Source: an uncultured Arenicella sp. (lineage in GTDB: Bacteria > Pseudomonadota > Gammaproteobacteria > Arenicellales > Arenicellaceae). Taken from it: a DNA stretch of 53,288 bases. The DNA lies in assembly GCA_938045295.1 (NCBI GenBank), contig CALINO010000038.1, positions 1 to 53,288 on the forward strand, given 5' to 3'. Positions 9,409-17,682 of the stretch are shown here, piece by piece (position 1 is the stretch's first letter; every line of letters starts with the position of its first letter). The translations under genes were made by a program, and so were the position numbers. Below the pieces are notes generated by a model. It made no database searches and was not told the DNA's origin. It saw only the letters and a program-made list of their open reading frames with translations.

Positions 9409-10617
9409 TTAATGATTACGCTTTGCGCCAATACGCAAACGTAAGGCATTTAGCTTGATAAAGCCTTCTGCGTCTGCTTGATTGTAAGCGCCTTCATCAT
9501 CTTCGAAAGTCGCAATACGCTCATCGAACAACGAATCGGATGACTGGCGACCGGCAATAGTAACGTTACCTTTATACAACTTAATACGAACCGTGCCGTT
9601 CACGTGTGCTTGCGACTCATCAATCATGCGCTGCATCATCTCACGCTCTGGGCTCCACCAATAGCCGTTGTAAATCATCTTAGCATAACGAGGCATTAAC
9701 TCGTCTTTAAGGTGCGCAACTTCACGATCTAAGGTCAGTGATTCCATGGCACGGTGTGCGCGTAACATAATGGTGCCCGCTGGTGTTTCATAACAACCGC
9801 GCGACTTCATGCCTACATAACGATTTTCAACAATATCGTCTCGGCCAATGCCGTGTGCGCCGCCTACCTTGTTTAACCACGCCATCACAGTAGCCGGCGT
9901 CATGGCTTCACCATCAATCGCCACAATGTCGCCTTGCTTAAACTCCAGCTCCACATATTGCGCTGCATCTGGTGCCTGTTCAGGTGAGACAGACCAACGC
10001 CACATGTCTTCTTCCGCTTCTGCCCATGGATCTTCTAAGATGCCGCCTTCATATGAAATGTGCAGCAAGTTGGCATCCATTGAGTATTGCGATTTGCCGT
10101 CTTTTTTCTTTTCGACCGAAATATTGTGCTCAGCGGCGTACGCCATCAATTTTTCACGCGAATTTAAATCCCATTCACGCCAAGGCGCAATAATTTTAAT
10201 GTCTGGCCGCAAAGCATATGCGCCTAACTCAAAACGCACTTGATCGTTACCTTTGCCGGTTGCCCCATGCGAAATCGCGTCAGCGCCTGTTTCGTTTGCA
10301 ATTTCGATCAAACGTTTGGCAATAAGGGGGCGAGCAATGGAGGTGCCTAAACGATATTCACCTTCGTAAATCGCGTTGGCTCGCATCATTGGGTACACAT
10401 AATCGCGAGCAAACTCTTCACGCAGATCATCGATGTAAATACTTTTAACACCCATGGCTTCAGCTTTCGCACGCGCAGGTTCTACTTCTTCACCTTGACC
10501 AATATCGGCAGTAAAGGTCACAACCTCACAACCGTATTCTTCTTGCAACCATTTCAAAATAATTGACGTATCTAAACCGCCTGAGTAAGCAAGCACTACT
10601 TTTTTGATGTCTGACAT
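9409..10617 (-). CDS. argG: Argininosuccinate synthase
   Basis: Joins citrulline and aspartate with ATP to make argininosuccinate, the penultimate arginine step. The 402-aa protein has the ATP-binding [15 protein letters not shown] near the N-terminus, [29 protein letters not shown] and the citrulline/aspartate region that follows. This is the bacterial type-1 length of about 400 aa. ATG 10617 ([14 protein letters not shown]) matches the family start; a longer in-frame extension to 10674 does not. argD and argF are divergent across the AT-rich control region; argH is not in the window. Confidence 0.97.
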   Translation of the reverse strand: MSDIKKVVLAYSGGLDTSIILKWLQEEYGCEVVTFTADIGQGEEVEPARAKAEAMGVKSIYIDDLREEFARDYVYPMMRANAIYEGEYRLGTSIARPLIAKRLIEIANETGADAISHGATGKGNDQVRFELGAYALRPDIKIIAPWREWDLNSREKLMAYAAEHNISVEKKKDGKSQYSMDANLLHISYEGGILEDPWAEAEEDMWRWSVSPEQAPDAAQYVELEFKQGDIVAIDGEAMTPATVMAWLNKVGGAHGIGRDDIVENRYVGMKSRGCYETPAGTIMLRAHRAMESLTLDREVAHLKDELMPRYAKMIYNGYWWSPEREMMQRMIDESQAHVNGTVRIKLYKGNVTIAGRQSSDSLFDERIATFEDDEGAYNQADAEGFIKLNALRLRIGAKRNH

Positions 10618-10804
10618 AGGAAAGTTGAATTCACATGAATTTTTAGTGTGCGTAGTGTCTTGGTTTCGCCCCAAAAGGTCAATATATTGAGTCTAGTTTG
10701 CTGGCTTTTTTCACCAATCCTTGGAAAATAAAGGCTTAAAGGGCAAAAAAGCACTCTGCAGATTGAAAAAAATGAAATTATTATCGATAAAACCAACTAA
10801 AACT

Positions 10805-10815
10805 GAATTTTATTC
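10805..10815. promoter_or_regulatory. Candidate ArgR operator, copy 1
   Basis: GAATTTTATTC, an inverted repeat GAAT-N3-ATTC. The ARG box has the same half-sites (TGAAT/ATTCA), usually with a 4-bp spacer, so this is a near match. It would overlap the -35 of a possible argG promoter. Confidence 0.5.
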
Positions 10816-10834
10816 TGTTTTTTAATCAAAAAAA

Positions 10835-10845
10835 GAATTTTATTC
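10835..10845. promoter_or_regulatory. Candidate ArgR operator, copy 2
   Basis: An exact second copy of GAATTTTATTC, 30 bp after the first (about three helical turns), on the argD side of the control region. Confidence 0.5.
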
Positions 10846-10856
10846 TTATTAGATAT

Positions 10857-10867
10857 TTGAAATTCAA
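10857..10867. promoter_or_regulatory. Palindrome TTGAAATTCAA, possible third ArgR half-site pair
   Basis: Perfect inverted repeat TTGAA-A-TTCAA centred 22 bp from copy 2, about two turns of helix. The half-sites resemble ARG-box halves with a shorter spacer. Confidence 0.35.
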
Positions 10868-10910
10868 CGGATAATAACGTTAGACTTAAGCCATACTATT
10901 TATACGTTTA

Positions 10911-10939
10911 AAAGCGCCAAATTGGGCGCTTTATTTTTT
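10911..10939 (+). terminator. Terminator in the argD leader (possible attenuator)
   Basis: AAAGCGCC, loop AAATTG, GGCGCTTT, followed by ATTTTTTA. It lies 51 nt before argD on its own strand, with no gene upstream on that strand since msrB. It can therefore only end a leader or small RNA started in the argG-argD gap. Premature termination controlling argD is one reading. Confidence 0.7.
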
Positions 10940-10989
10940 AGTAACACACTAAATTAAACACCGAAAAACCCTGCTGTAAGAGCAACACT

Positions 10990-12213
10990 ATGCTGAAAAA
11001 CTTATTAGACCGCTTTAATAAAAAAGCCAAAAAAAACGCTTACCCTGAACCGGCCTTAATGAACTCATACGCACGCCTGCCAGTAAGCTTTGTAAGAGGT
11101 GAAGGCGCGGCATTATGGGATGCAGACGGCAAACAATACATTGATGCCCTGGGCGGCATTGCGGTTACTTTTTTAGGCCATTGCCACCCCGACATTAGCC
11201 AAAGCATTTCTCTGCAAGCCAACACATTACTGCACACCAGCAACCTGTTTCATATTCCTGCGCAGGCAAAACTCGGGGAAAAGTTTTGCCAAATTTCGGG
11301 CATGGATAAAGTGTTTTTTTGTAACTCTGGCGCTGAAGCAAACGAAGCGGCGATAAAAATAACGCGTTTATACGCCCGAGAAAAAGGCATATCAATCCCT
11401 ACCGTTGTAACGTTTAATAATAGCTTTCACGGCCGAACCCTGGCAACACTGTCAGCCACAGGCAACACCGCCATCCAAAAGAATTTTGAACCACTGGTTG
11501 AAGACTTTATACATGTTGACTACAACGACCTTGAGGCCGTCAGCGCGTTAACTGACAACCCTAATATTGTGGCAATAATGGTTGAACCCATTCAAGGCGA
11601 AGCCGGCATAGTCATACCCGACGAAGGCTACCTAGCTGGCATTCGACAGCTGTGTGATGATAATGATTGGTTAATGATTACCGACGAAATACAAACAGGC
11701 ATGGGCCGAACAGGTGCTTGGTTCGCACACCAAAGCGACGGCATTGTGCCTGACGTAATCACCGCGGCAAAAGCACTGGGTAACGGCATTCCTATTGGTG
11801 CCTGTGCCGCCAAGGGCAAGGCGGCACACTTAATTTCCCCCGGCTCTCATGGCACAACCTTTGGCGGCAACCCTTTTGCCTCTCACGTGGCTCACAGCGT
11901 GATTGAAGTAATTGAAGACAACGACTACGTCAATAAAGCAGCAGAGCTTGGCTCATTGTTGAAAAAACAATTACAACAACACTTAGGCACCTTTGATCAC
12001 GTGACTGACATTCGCGGTCGAGGCTTAATGTTAGCCATTGAGCTGGATAAGGTTTACCCTGATTTAGCAACCGTATTTCTAGAACACGGCTTGGTAGTTA
12101 ACATCACCGGTGGCGGCAAAGTGATTCGCTTACTCCCGGCGGTTGTTACCACTGAAAAACAAATCAAAACCATCGCCAGCACCATCGGTTCGGTGGTCGA
12201 GCAGCTTAGGTAG
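10990..12213 (+). CDS. argD: Acetylornithine/succinyldiaminopimelate-type aminotransferase
   Basis: PLP-dependent class-III aminotransferase converting N-acetylglutamate semialdehyde to N-acetylornithine; ArgD enzymes often also serve lysine biosynthesis. Visible are GGIAVTFLGHCHP, the cofactor motif FFCNSGAEANEAAIK, MVEPIQGEAGI, ITDEIQTGMGRTG and the PLP lysine near residue 261 in AAKALGNG. The N-terminus carries about 20 extra basic residues (LLDRFNKKAKKN) ahead of the family's usual start. A start at the internal Met near residue 24 is possible but would remove conserved-looking sequence. argF follows by about 50 nt, the usual order in many gammaproteobacteria. Confidence 0.94.
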   Translation: MLKNLLDRFNKKAKKNAYPEPALMNSYARLPVSFVRGEGAALWDADGKQYIDALGGIAVTFLGHCHPDISQSISLQANTLLHTSNLFHIPAQAKLGEKFCQISGMDKVFFCNSGAEANEAAIKITRLYAREKGISIPTVVTFNNSFHGRTLATLSATGNTAIQKNFEPLVEDFIHVDYNDLEAVSALTDNPNIVAIMVEPIQGEAGIVIPDEGYLAGIRQLCDDNDWLMITDEIQTGMGRTGAWFAHQSDGIVPDVITAAKALGNGIPIGACAAKGKAAHLISPGSHGTTFGGNPFASHVAHSVIEVIEDNDYVNKAAELGSLLKKQLQQHLGTFDHVTDIRGRGLMLAIELDKVYPDLATVFLEHGLVVNITGGGKVIRLLPAVVTTEKQIKTIASTIGSVVEQLR

Positions 12214-12263
12214 CCGGCTTGTCGACGCCAGCCAGTTACCCTTATATTCATTTACAACACGAT

Positions 12264-13172
12264 ATGGCCATGAACACTCAACATTTTTTAACCCTTGATG
12301 ACCTTCCTGCTAACACGCTGAAGACATTGATTGACCGGGCAATTGAATTAAAAACAATGACCCGCCAAGGGCAAATTTATGAGCCATTAAAGAATAAGTC
12401 ACTCGCGATGATTTTCAGCAAGTCATCGACCCGCACACGCGTGTCTTTCGAAGTAGGTATGCGTCAACTGGGAGGCGGCACTCTGAATTTAAGCCCCAAT
12501 GACACTCAGATTGGCCGTGGCGAACCACTCGAAGACACAGCTCGTGTTATCTCCAGCATGGTTGACGGGGTGATGATTCGCACCGATGAACATGCAAAAG
12601 TAGAAACCTTTGCACAATATTCAAGCGTGCCAGTAATCAACGGCCTCACTGATGACTTTCACCCCTGTCAGTTACTGGCTGACATGCAAACACTTCAAGA
12701 AACACGCGGCGACATTAATGGCGCTACCGTGGCTTGGGTGGGTGATGGCAACAACGTATGTCATTCGTTTATGAATGCCGCTCGATTATTCGGTTTTAAA
12801 TTGCATATCGCCACTCCTAAAGGGTATGAACCCGATACCGCACTGGTGACACAAAACGAAGGGTACATTGCCTTAGTTGACAACCCTAATGACGCGGTGG
12901 CTAATGCTGATGTGGTGGTCACTGACACCTGGGCCAGTATGGGGCAAGAGAGTGAAAAGCAAGAACGTTTAACTGATTTTGACGGTTTTTGCGTGGATGC
13001 TGCGCTGATGAAAAAAGCCGACAAAGACGCCATATTCATGCACTGCTTACCAGCCTATCGAGGCATGGAAGTAACCGGCGAGGTCATTGAAGGCCCACAA
13101 AGCGTGGTTTTTCAAGAAGCCGAGAATCGACTGCATGCGCAAAAAGCACTGCTTGAGCACTTGCTCACGTAG
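12264..13172 (+). CDS. argF: Ornithine carbamoyltransferase
   Basis: Makes citrulline from ornithine and carbamoyl phosphate. The carbamoyl-phosphate loop SSTRTRVSFEVGMRQLGG, HPCQLLADMQT and the ornithine-site HCLPAYRG are all present, with about 300 aa as usual. Two neighbouring ATGs (12264, 12270) are possible; the family start is around NTQHFLTLDDL. An in-frame upstream codon at 12219 is unlikely. The next gene begins 24 nt after the stop, so the ABC ATPase and glycosyltransferase probably ride on the arg transcript. Confidence 0.95.
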   Translation: MAMNTQHFLTLDDLPANTLKTLIDRAIELKTMTRQGQIYEPLKNKSLAMIFSKSSTRTRVSFEVGMRQLGGGTLNLSPNDTQIGRGEPLEDTARVISSMVDGVMIRTDEHAKVETFAQYSSVPVINGLTDDFHPCQLLADMQTLQETRGDINGATVAWVGDGNNVCHSFMNAARLFGFKLHIATPKGYEPDTALVTQNEGYIALVDNPNDAVANADVVVTDTWASMGQESEKQERLTDFDGFCVDAALMKKADKDAIFMHCLPAYRGMEVTGEVIEGPQSVVFQEAENRLHAQKALLEHLLT

Positions 13173-13196
13173 TTGCATTCACGCACACCTGTAGCA

Positions 13197-14258
13197 ATGA
13201 AATCACCGTATTTATCCGTTGACCAACTAAGCGCGGCTTATCAACAACAAAACGTTGTTAATACCGTGTCTTTTCAGTTAGCCGAAGGTGAGCTGGGTTG
13301 CTTGTTAGGCCCCAGTGGCTGTGGAAAGACCACCATATTACGTGCCATTAGCGGCTTTCAGGCCATCAATAACGGCCGTATTAGTTTGGCCGGAAAAACC
13401 ATTTCCAGCCCCACCAGCCTGGTGGCACCAGAACAACGAAATGTGGGCATGGTGTTTCAAGATCACGCTCTTTTTCCGCATTTAAACATTGCTGCTAATG
13501 TCGCCTTTGGTTTGAAAAAATGGCCGAAGGCGAAGCGGCAACATCAAGTTGAAAAAATGTTAGCGCTGGTTGGCATGCCTGATTTTCTCAATGCTTACCC
13601 ACACGAAATATCGGGCGGTCAAAGTCAACGCGTGGCCTTGGCACGTGCACTGGCTCCAGAACCCACTTTATTGCTAATGGATGAGCCATTTTCAAATTTA
13701 GATGCCTCATTACGTGAAAGCCTAGGCTATGAGGTACGCCAGTTACTAAAAGAAACCGGCATGACGGCCATCATGGTCACCCACGACCAACACGATGCGT
13801 TTGCCTTGGGCGATAAAATTGGCGTAATCAACAACGGCGAGCTAAACCAGTGGGGCTCGGCTTTTGAGTTATACCATGCGCCGAGTAACCGCTTTGTGGC
13901 CAATTTTATTGGCGATGGGGTGTTTGTTAAAGGCGAAATCGTGGCGGCCGATAAGGTAATTACGGCCTTTGGTGAAATTACCGGCAAGATGGTCAACAAC
14001 GGCGATACATTCACTGAAGTGGAATTATTGATACGCCCAGACGACGTGCGCTACAACCCCAATGGGGCTATTAAAGGGCGTATTACACGCAAAGCCTTTA
14101 AAGGCGCGGAAACCTTGTATACTCTACAGACCCGCGACGGCGACACCTTATTAAGTTTGGTACCCAGCCATGATGACTTTGAGATTGGCGACACCATTAA
14201 TGTGGATATAGACGCCGATCACTTAGTGTGTTTTTCACTTCAAGTTAAGGATGACTGA
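13197..14258 (+). CDS. FbpC/AfuC-like ABC transporter ATPase without local permease
   Basis: ATP-binding subunit of an importer of the iron(III)/polyamine/sulfate group, 353 aa. Walker A GPSGCGKTT is near residue 38, followed by Q-loop VFQDHALFPHL, signature SGGQSQRVALARAL, Walker B LLLMDEPFSNLD and H-loop VTHDQHDAF. A C-terminal TOBE-like region follows (about 235-350) with RPDDVRYNPNG. Substrate cannot be assigned. No permease or binding protein is encoded nearby, so it must work with subunits made elsewhere or in another role. Its position behind argF and overlap by 8 nt with the following glycosyltransferase are unexpected. Confidence 0.88.
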   Translation: MKSPYLSVDQLSAAYQQQNVVNTVSFQLAEGELGCLLGPSGCGKTTILRAISGFQAINNGRISLAGKTISSPTSLVAPEQRNVGMVFQDHALFPHLNIAANVAFGLKKWPKAKRQHQVEKMLALVGMPDFLNAYPHEISGGQSQRVALARALAPEPTLLLMDEPFSNLDASLRESLGYEVRQLLKETGMTAIMVTHDQHDAFALGDKIGVINNGELNQWGSAFELYHAPSNRFVANFIGDGVFVKGEIVAADKVITAFGEITGKMVNNGDTFTEVELLIRPDDVRYNPNGAIKGRITRKAFKGAETLYTLQTRDGDTLLSLVPSHDDFEIGDTINVDIDADHLVCFSLQVKDD

Positions 14259-15000
14259 ACGAACTCATAAACCATTAATCAGCGTCATTATGCCAGTTTA
14301 CAATGCTGGCGAGTTTTTACAGCAATCCATCACCAGCGTTCTCACGCAATCATTAACTCAGTTTGAACTGATTATTGTCGATGATGGTTCAAGCGACGAC
14401 TCTCAAACGCACATTGCTCAGTGGTGCAAGGCCGACTCTAGGGTCAAGTCAATCACACACAACAAAAACTTAGGCGTTTGGGCAAGCCGAAATGCCGCCA
14501 TCAGCGCAGCCCAATGCCAATACCTCGCGTTCGTCGATGCCGACGATACTTGGCATAAAGATAAATTAGCCATTCAGTACCAATACCACCAATCAACGCG
14601 CTGCGCATTTTCTTGCACCGCGTTTGAATTTGGCAATAAAACAGTCCGAGCGAAACCGATCATTACTTACCGCGACCTATTGGCGAATAACACCGTTAAT
14701 ACTTCCAGCGTTATGCTGGACAGCCAACAAGTGACGATTGAATTTACTAATATGGACAAGTCGGAAGACTACCAGCAATGGCTGAGTGTTGCTAAACAAC
14801 ACAACATTCATACCATCAACCAGTCGTTGGTGAATCGGCGTGCGTACGGCGGTGTTTCTTCTGACAAGCTGGCGATGATAAGGCAACGTTGGCACATATA
14901 CCGCAATGTCGAAAAGCTGAGTCGAAAACAAGCGCTGTACTATTTTGCTTTCTACGCCTTCACAGGCCTAAAAAAGTATTGGCGATTAAAGACCGGTTAA
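14251..15000 (+). CDS. Family 2 glycosyltransferase
   Basis: Cytoplasmic GT-A enzyme of 249 aa. It begins ISVIMPVYNAGEFLQQSI, has the nucleotide-binding IIVDDGSSDDS and a DADD metal motif near residue 97 (AFVDADDTWH). The C-terminal half (KPIITYRDLLANNTVNTSS, YQQWLSVAK) resembles EpsE- or WaaB-neighbour glycosyltransferases that modify surface polysaccharide, but the acceptor is unknown. Translation is probably coupled to the ABC ATPase because the frames overlap by 8 nt. Its 3' end overlaps the 3' end of the opposite-strand 66-aa gene. Confidence 0.88.
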   Translation: MTERTHKPLISVIMPVYNAGEFLQQSITSVLTQSLTQFELIIVDDGSSDDSQTHIAQWCKADSRVKSITHNKNLGVWASRNAAISAAQCQYLAFVDADDTWHKDKLAIQYQYHQSTRCAFSCTAFEFGNKTVRAKPIITYRDLLANNTVNTSSVMLDSQQVTIEFTNMDKSEDYQQWLSVAKQHNIHTINQSLVNRRAYGGVSSDKLAMIRQRWHIYRNVEKLSRKQALYYFAFYAFTGLKKYWRLKTG

Positions 15001-15186
15001 ACGGCTTAAAATAAATTGATCAGAATCCGCTGAACAACGTTTAATCATGGTGTTTTGTGACTTAACCACACCACAGTGATCACACGCTTGCAATAACGCG
15101 CTGAGATTGGTCGGGTTAGGAATGGTGACCCATTCATGCATTTTTACTGGAGCTTGGCGATGAAGATGAGCTTTACTGTATAACAT
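14986..15186 (-). CDS. Small cysteine-containing protein of unknown function
   Basis: A 66-aa protein I do not recognise. It is supported by one of the best ribosome-binding sites in the window: AGGAGGG 3-4 nt before the ATG at 15186. The N-terminus is basic and His-rich (AHLHRQAPVK), followed by HEWVTIPNPTNLSALLQACDHCGVVKS and a C-terminal RCSADSDQFILSRL. C35, C38, C51 and nearby His could bind zinc. No signal peptide or membrane segment is seen. The last 15 nt overlap the end of the glycosyltransferase gene on the other strand. Confidence 0.7.
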   Translation of the reverse strand: MLYSKAHLHRQAPVKMHEWVTIPNPTNLSALLQACDHCGVVKSQNTMIKRCSADSDQFILSRLTGL

Positions 15187-15326
15187 GATGCCCTCCTGAT
15201 TTGAGTTTGTGCCTTATTTAATTAGACACGCTGACCATCATAGTTATTACACCCATTCAACAACAGGCTTTCAGACCAGGGTTTGCAAATGTTTGAACTT
15301 GTTAATATTTGTTATAGCTATTGACT

Positions 15327-15347
15327 GGCTGCTAGCTGCTGGCTGCT
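15327..15347. repeat. Three tandem 7-bp repeats
   Basis: GGCTGCT, AGCTGCT, GGCTGCT in direct succession, in the gap between the rarA stop and the 66-aa gene. Noncoding; no function is evident. Confidence 0.6.
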
Positions 15348-15357
15348 CCTTTTGCCG

Positions 15358-16647
15358 TCACTGTTTTTTATCTAGACCACGCAAGTGACGCATTTTTTCG
15401 GCGATTTTTATTTCAAGGCCGCGCTCTACGGGTTGATAAAATTCCATACCGTGCAACTCTTCTGGAAGATAAGTCTCGCCAGCGGCATACGCACCTTGCT
15501 CATCGTGCGCGTAACGATAGCCTTTACCATAATCTAACTCTTTCATCAGCGCCGTAGGCGCGTTACGCAAATGCATTGGCACTTCCAACGAACCGGTTTC
15601 CTTAACCACCGCCATGGCTTGTTTATACGCGGTATAAACGGCGTTACTTTTCGCCGCCACACACAAATACACCACCGCTTGCGCCAAGCTTAATTCGCCT
15701 TCCGGGCTGCCAACCCGCTCTTGCGCCTCCCAGGCGTCCAGTGCAATTCGAAGTGCTCTTGGGTCCGCATTACCGATGTCTTCAGACGCCATTCTAACCA
15801 CGCGGCGAGCAATGACTTTAGGGTCACAACCACCATCTAACATTCGGCATAGCCAATACAAGCCAGCATCGGGGTTCGAGCCACGCACCGATTTATGCAA
15901 TGCCGATATTTGGTCGTAAAAGCCTTCGCCTTTATTGTCAAAACGTCGAGTGGATCCGCCCGCCAAAATCAAACCAATTAACTCACGGCTAATGTTGCCG
16001 TCTTCGCTCAGGTCAGCGGCTATTTCAAGCATGGTTAACGCTCGCCGAGCATCGCCATCCACCAAACCAGCCAAGTGCTCCCTCACTTCGTTAGCCATGG
16101 TTAAATTCAGTGCCCCCAAGCCTTTGTCTGAATCAGTGAGTGCTCGATCAATCAATTGAATAATATCTTGATCATCCAGTGTTTTTAATACGTACACGCG
16201 CACCCTTGATAGCAGTGCATTATTTAATTCGAAAGACGGGTTTTCAGTGGTGGCACCAATAAACACAATGGTGCCATTTTCAATGTGGGGTAGGAATGCG
16301 TCCTGCTGAGCTTTATTAAAGCGGTGTACTTCATCAACAAACAACACCGTTTGCCCCATGCCCGCTTGCGCTCTCTGATGCGCCATATCCACCGCATTGC
16401 GAATGTCTTTCACACCGCTGAGTACGGCCGATAAAGAAACGAATTCAGCATCGCTGTTCTCAGCCACCAATTTGGCCAAGGTTGTTTTGCCCGTGCCCGG
16501 AGGCCCCCAAAACACCATTGAATGCAGCTTCCCAGATTCAATGGCCAGACGCAGTGGCTTATTAACGCCCAGCAACGCAGACTGCCCCACCACTTCACTC
16601 AGAGCGGCTGGGCGTAAGCGGTCAGCTAGCGGGCGTGTGGCGTTCAT
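15358..16647 (-). CDS. rarA: Replication-associated recombination protein A (RarA/MgsA)
   Basis: AAA+ ATPase of the clamp-loader/RuvB family that acts at stalled replication forks. It has Walker A GPPGTGKTT (residues 48-56), Walker B VLFVDEVHRF, sensor-1 IGATTENPSFELN and the C-terminal tetramerisation region with SDAGL-like (SNPDAGLYWLCRML), RMASEDIGNADPRAL and HLRNAPTALMKELDYG. The 429-aa length is typical. It starts 13 nt downstream of the NTF2-like membrane protein gene on the same strand. Confidence 0.97.
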   Translation of the reverse strand: MNATRPLADRLRPAALSEVVGQSALLGVNKPLRLAIESGKLHSMVFWGPPGTGKTTLAKLVAENSDAEFVSLSAVLSGVKDIRNAVDMAHQRAQAGMGQTVLFVDEVHRFNKAQQDAFLPHIENGTIVFIGATTENPSFELNNALLSRVRVYVLKTLDDQDIIQLIDRALTDSDKGLGALNLTMANEVREHLAGLVDGDARRALTMLEIAADLSEDGNISRELIGLILAGGSTRRFDNKGEGFYDQISALHKSVRGSNPDAGLYWLCRMLDGGCDPKVIARRVVRMASEDIGNADPRALRIALDAWEAQERVGSPEGELSLAQAVVYLCVAAKSNAVYTAYKQAMAVVKETGSLEVPMHLRNAPTALMKELDYGKGYRYAHDEQGAYAAGETYLPEELHGMEFYQPVERGLEIKIAEKMRHLRGLDKKQ

Positions 16648-16660
16648 AGGCTAAGCGCAA

Positions 16661-17533
16661 TCACTTATTTTGCGAGCGTTGCGTTTGCGCAACCTCAGAA
16701 ACAATTTTCCACTGCCCCTGCTCTTTAAGCATAATCAGGCGTTTCTGAGTAACGTCTTTGTACGTTGGAGACTGATAGGTTTGTTTAAATTGCACCAAAC
16801 TCCGTTGAGTTTCGCTATCAAACTCAACCTCCACGTTTTCTACTGTTAATTGAACTTCGGAATCTGGCTGTAAGCGTTCGGCACGTTCGGCCTTCCACTG
16901 CTCCAATGATCGCCCACTTGCCGGCTTAAATTGTTCGCTGTAGTAGGCAAAATATTGGTAAGCATCACCACGAATCCAGGCTTGCCGCCAGCCATCTATT
17001 TGATAAGCCAGCTCAGCTTCGAGCAATGACATTTCAGCCCCATTACCTTCGGCCAACAACTCATCCACTTTGGCTTGCTTACGAGCATTAAGCGCTTGCA
17101 TGTCTGCCAGCCGGGCTTTCTCAAGCCTAACTTGCTTAGCCAACTGAGAATCTGACAAGGTTTCTTCGGCCGGCCGCGTTTCATCATAAGGCAACACATT
17201 GGCAACTACCTTAGGCTCGTCATCTATCCTAAGCGTGGGTTCAATAGGCTGTTCATTAAGCTGACCAGCCGGCGCTTCAACGTCAGTCGCATCGGCCAGC
17301 GGCTCACTTGCTTCTTGCCGGTACGGGTTAATACCCACAGACGAGGGTTGCCCATTTGGACTTTGGTTGAGGCGCTGGTCTTGATTACGGTATTGGCCTT
17401 GATCAACGTCTGACGTTGTGTCCGGGCGAGTAAAGGTAATGGTGGGCGCGTTATCTTCTTTCCACAACACGCCCGTTATGGCGCCCAGCAACACCAACAC
17501 AATTAATACAATGTATTTAGAGTATGTTGTCAT
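16661..17533 (-). CDS. Membrane-anchored protein with C-terminal NTF2-like domain
   Basis: A 290-aa protein with one N-terminal membrane segment (residues about 7-24), a long Pro/Asn/Gln-rich periplasmic linker (25-125), a short helical stretch (about 125-175) and a C-terminal domain (about 180-285). The latter has the pattern DGWRQAWIRGDAYQYFAYY...EQWKAER and ends GQWKIVSE. The same domain closes the L,D-transpeptidase at 36420-37706 and the TPR protein at 37713-39185, so it probably belongs to the NTF2-like group found on some L,D-transpeptidases (Cds6/YafK type, from memory). Role unknown. A 20-bp palindrome lies 50 bp upstream of the start. Confidence 0.75.
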   Translation of the reverse strand: MTTYSKYIVLIVLVLLGAITGVLWKEDNAPTITFTRPDTTSDVDQGQYRNQDQRLNQSPNGQPSSVGINPYRQEASEPLADATDVEAPAGQLNEQPIEPTLRIDDEPKVVANVLPYDETRPAEETLSDSQLAKQVRLEKARLADMQALNARKQAKVDELLAEGNGAEMSLLEAELAYQIDGWRQAWIRGDAYQYFAYYSEQFKPASGRSLEQWKAERAERLQPDSEVQLTVENVEVEFDSETQRSLVQFKQTYQSPTYKDVTQKRLIMLKEQGQWKIVSEVAQTQRSQNK

Positions 17534-17582
17534 TTGTGTTTCAAATTCAGCTGTTTCATACCTTTAAAATCTCAAACAAACC

Positions 17583-17602
17583 TGGCCTTTATATAAAGGC
17601 CA
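17583..17602. promoter_or_regulatory. 20-bp perfect palindrome upstream of the NTF2-like gene
   Basis: TGGCCTTTAT followed by its exact complement. It lies between ilvD and the NTF2-like membrane gene (both minus). It could fold as a hairpin after ilvD or serve as an operator 50 bp before the start at 17533; there is no T-run, so a simple terminator is less likely. Confidence 0.55.
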
Positions 17603-17682
17603 CCAATATGACCACTGCGTGGATTTAAAGCAAGAACGTCAACACACTCAAAACGGCATTACGCGTTGTAACGCCAGCAGCG

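Larger units (their letters stand above)
10618..10989. promoter_or_regulatory. argG-argD divergent control region
   Basis: A 372-bp, very AT-rich region between the divergent argG and argD. It holds two copies of an 11-bp inverted repeat, a third palindrome and a terminator in the argD leader, all listed separately. GATAAT-like -10 elements occur on the minus strand (10785-10780, toward argG) and plus strand (10870-10875, toward argD), each about 20-25 bp from the nearer repeat. The repeats would then overlap or flank the -35 regions, as expected for repression by ArgR. The promoters themselves are weak guesses. Confidence 0.6.

Noticed and set aside
9848-10243. 131-aa plus-strand ORF inside argG
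   Set aside because: It is the reverse strand of a well-conserved gene, a frame shadow.
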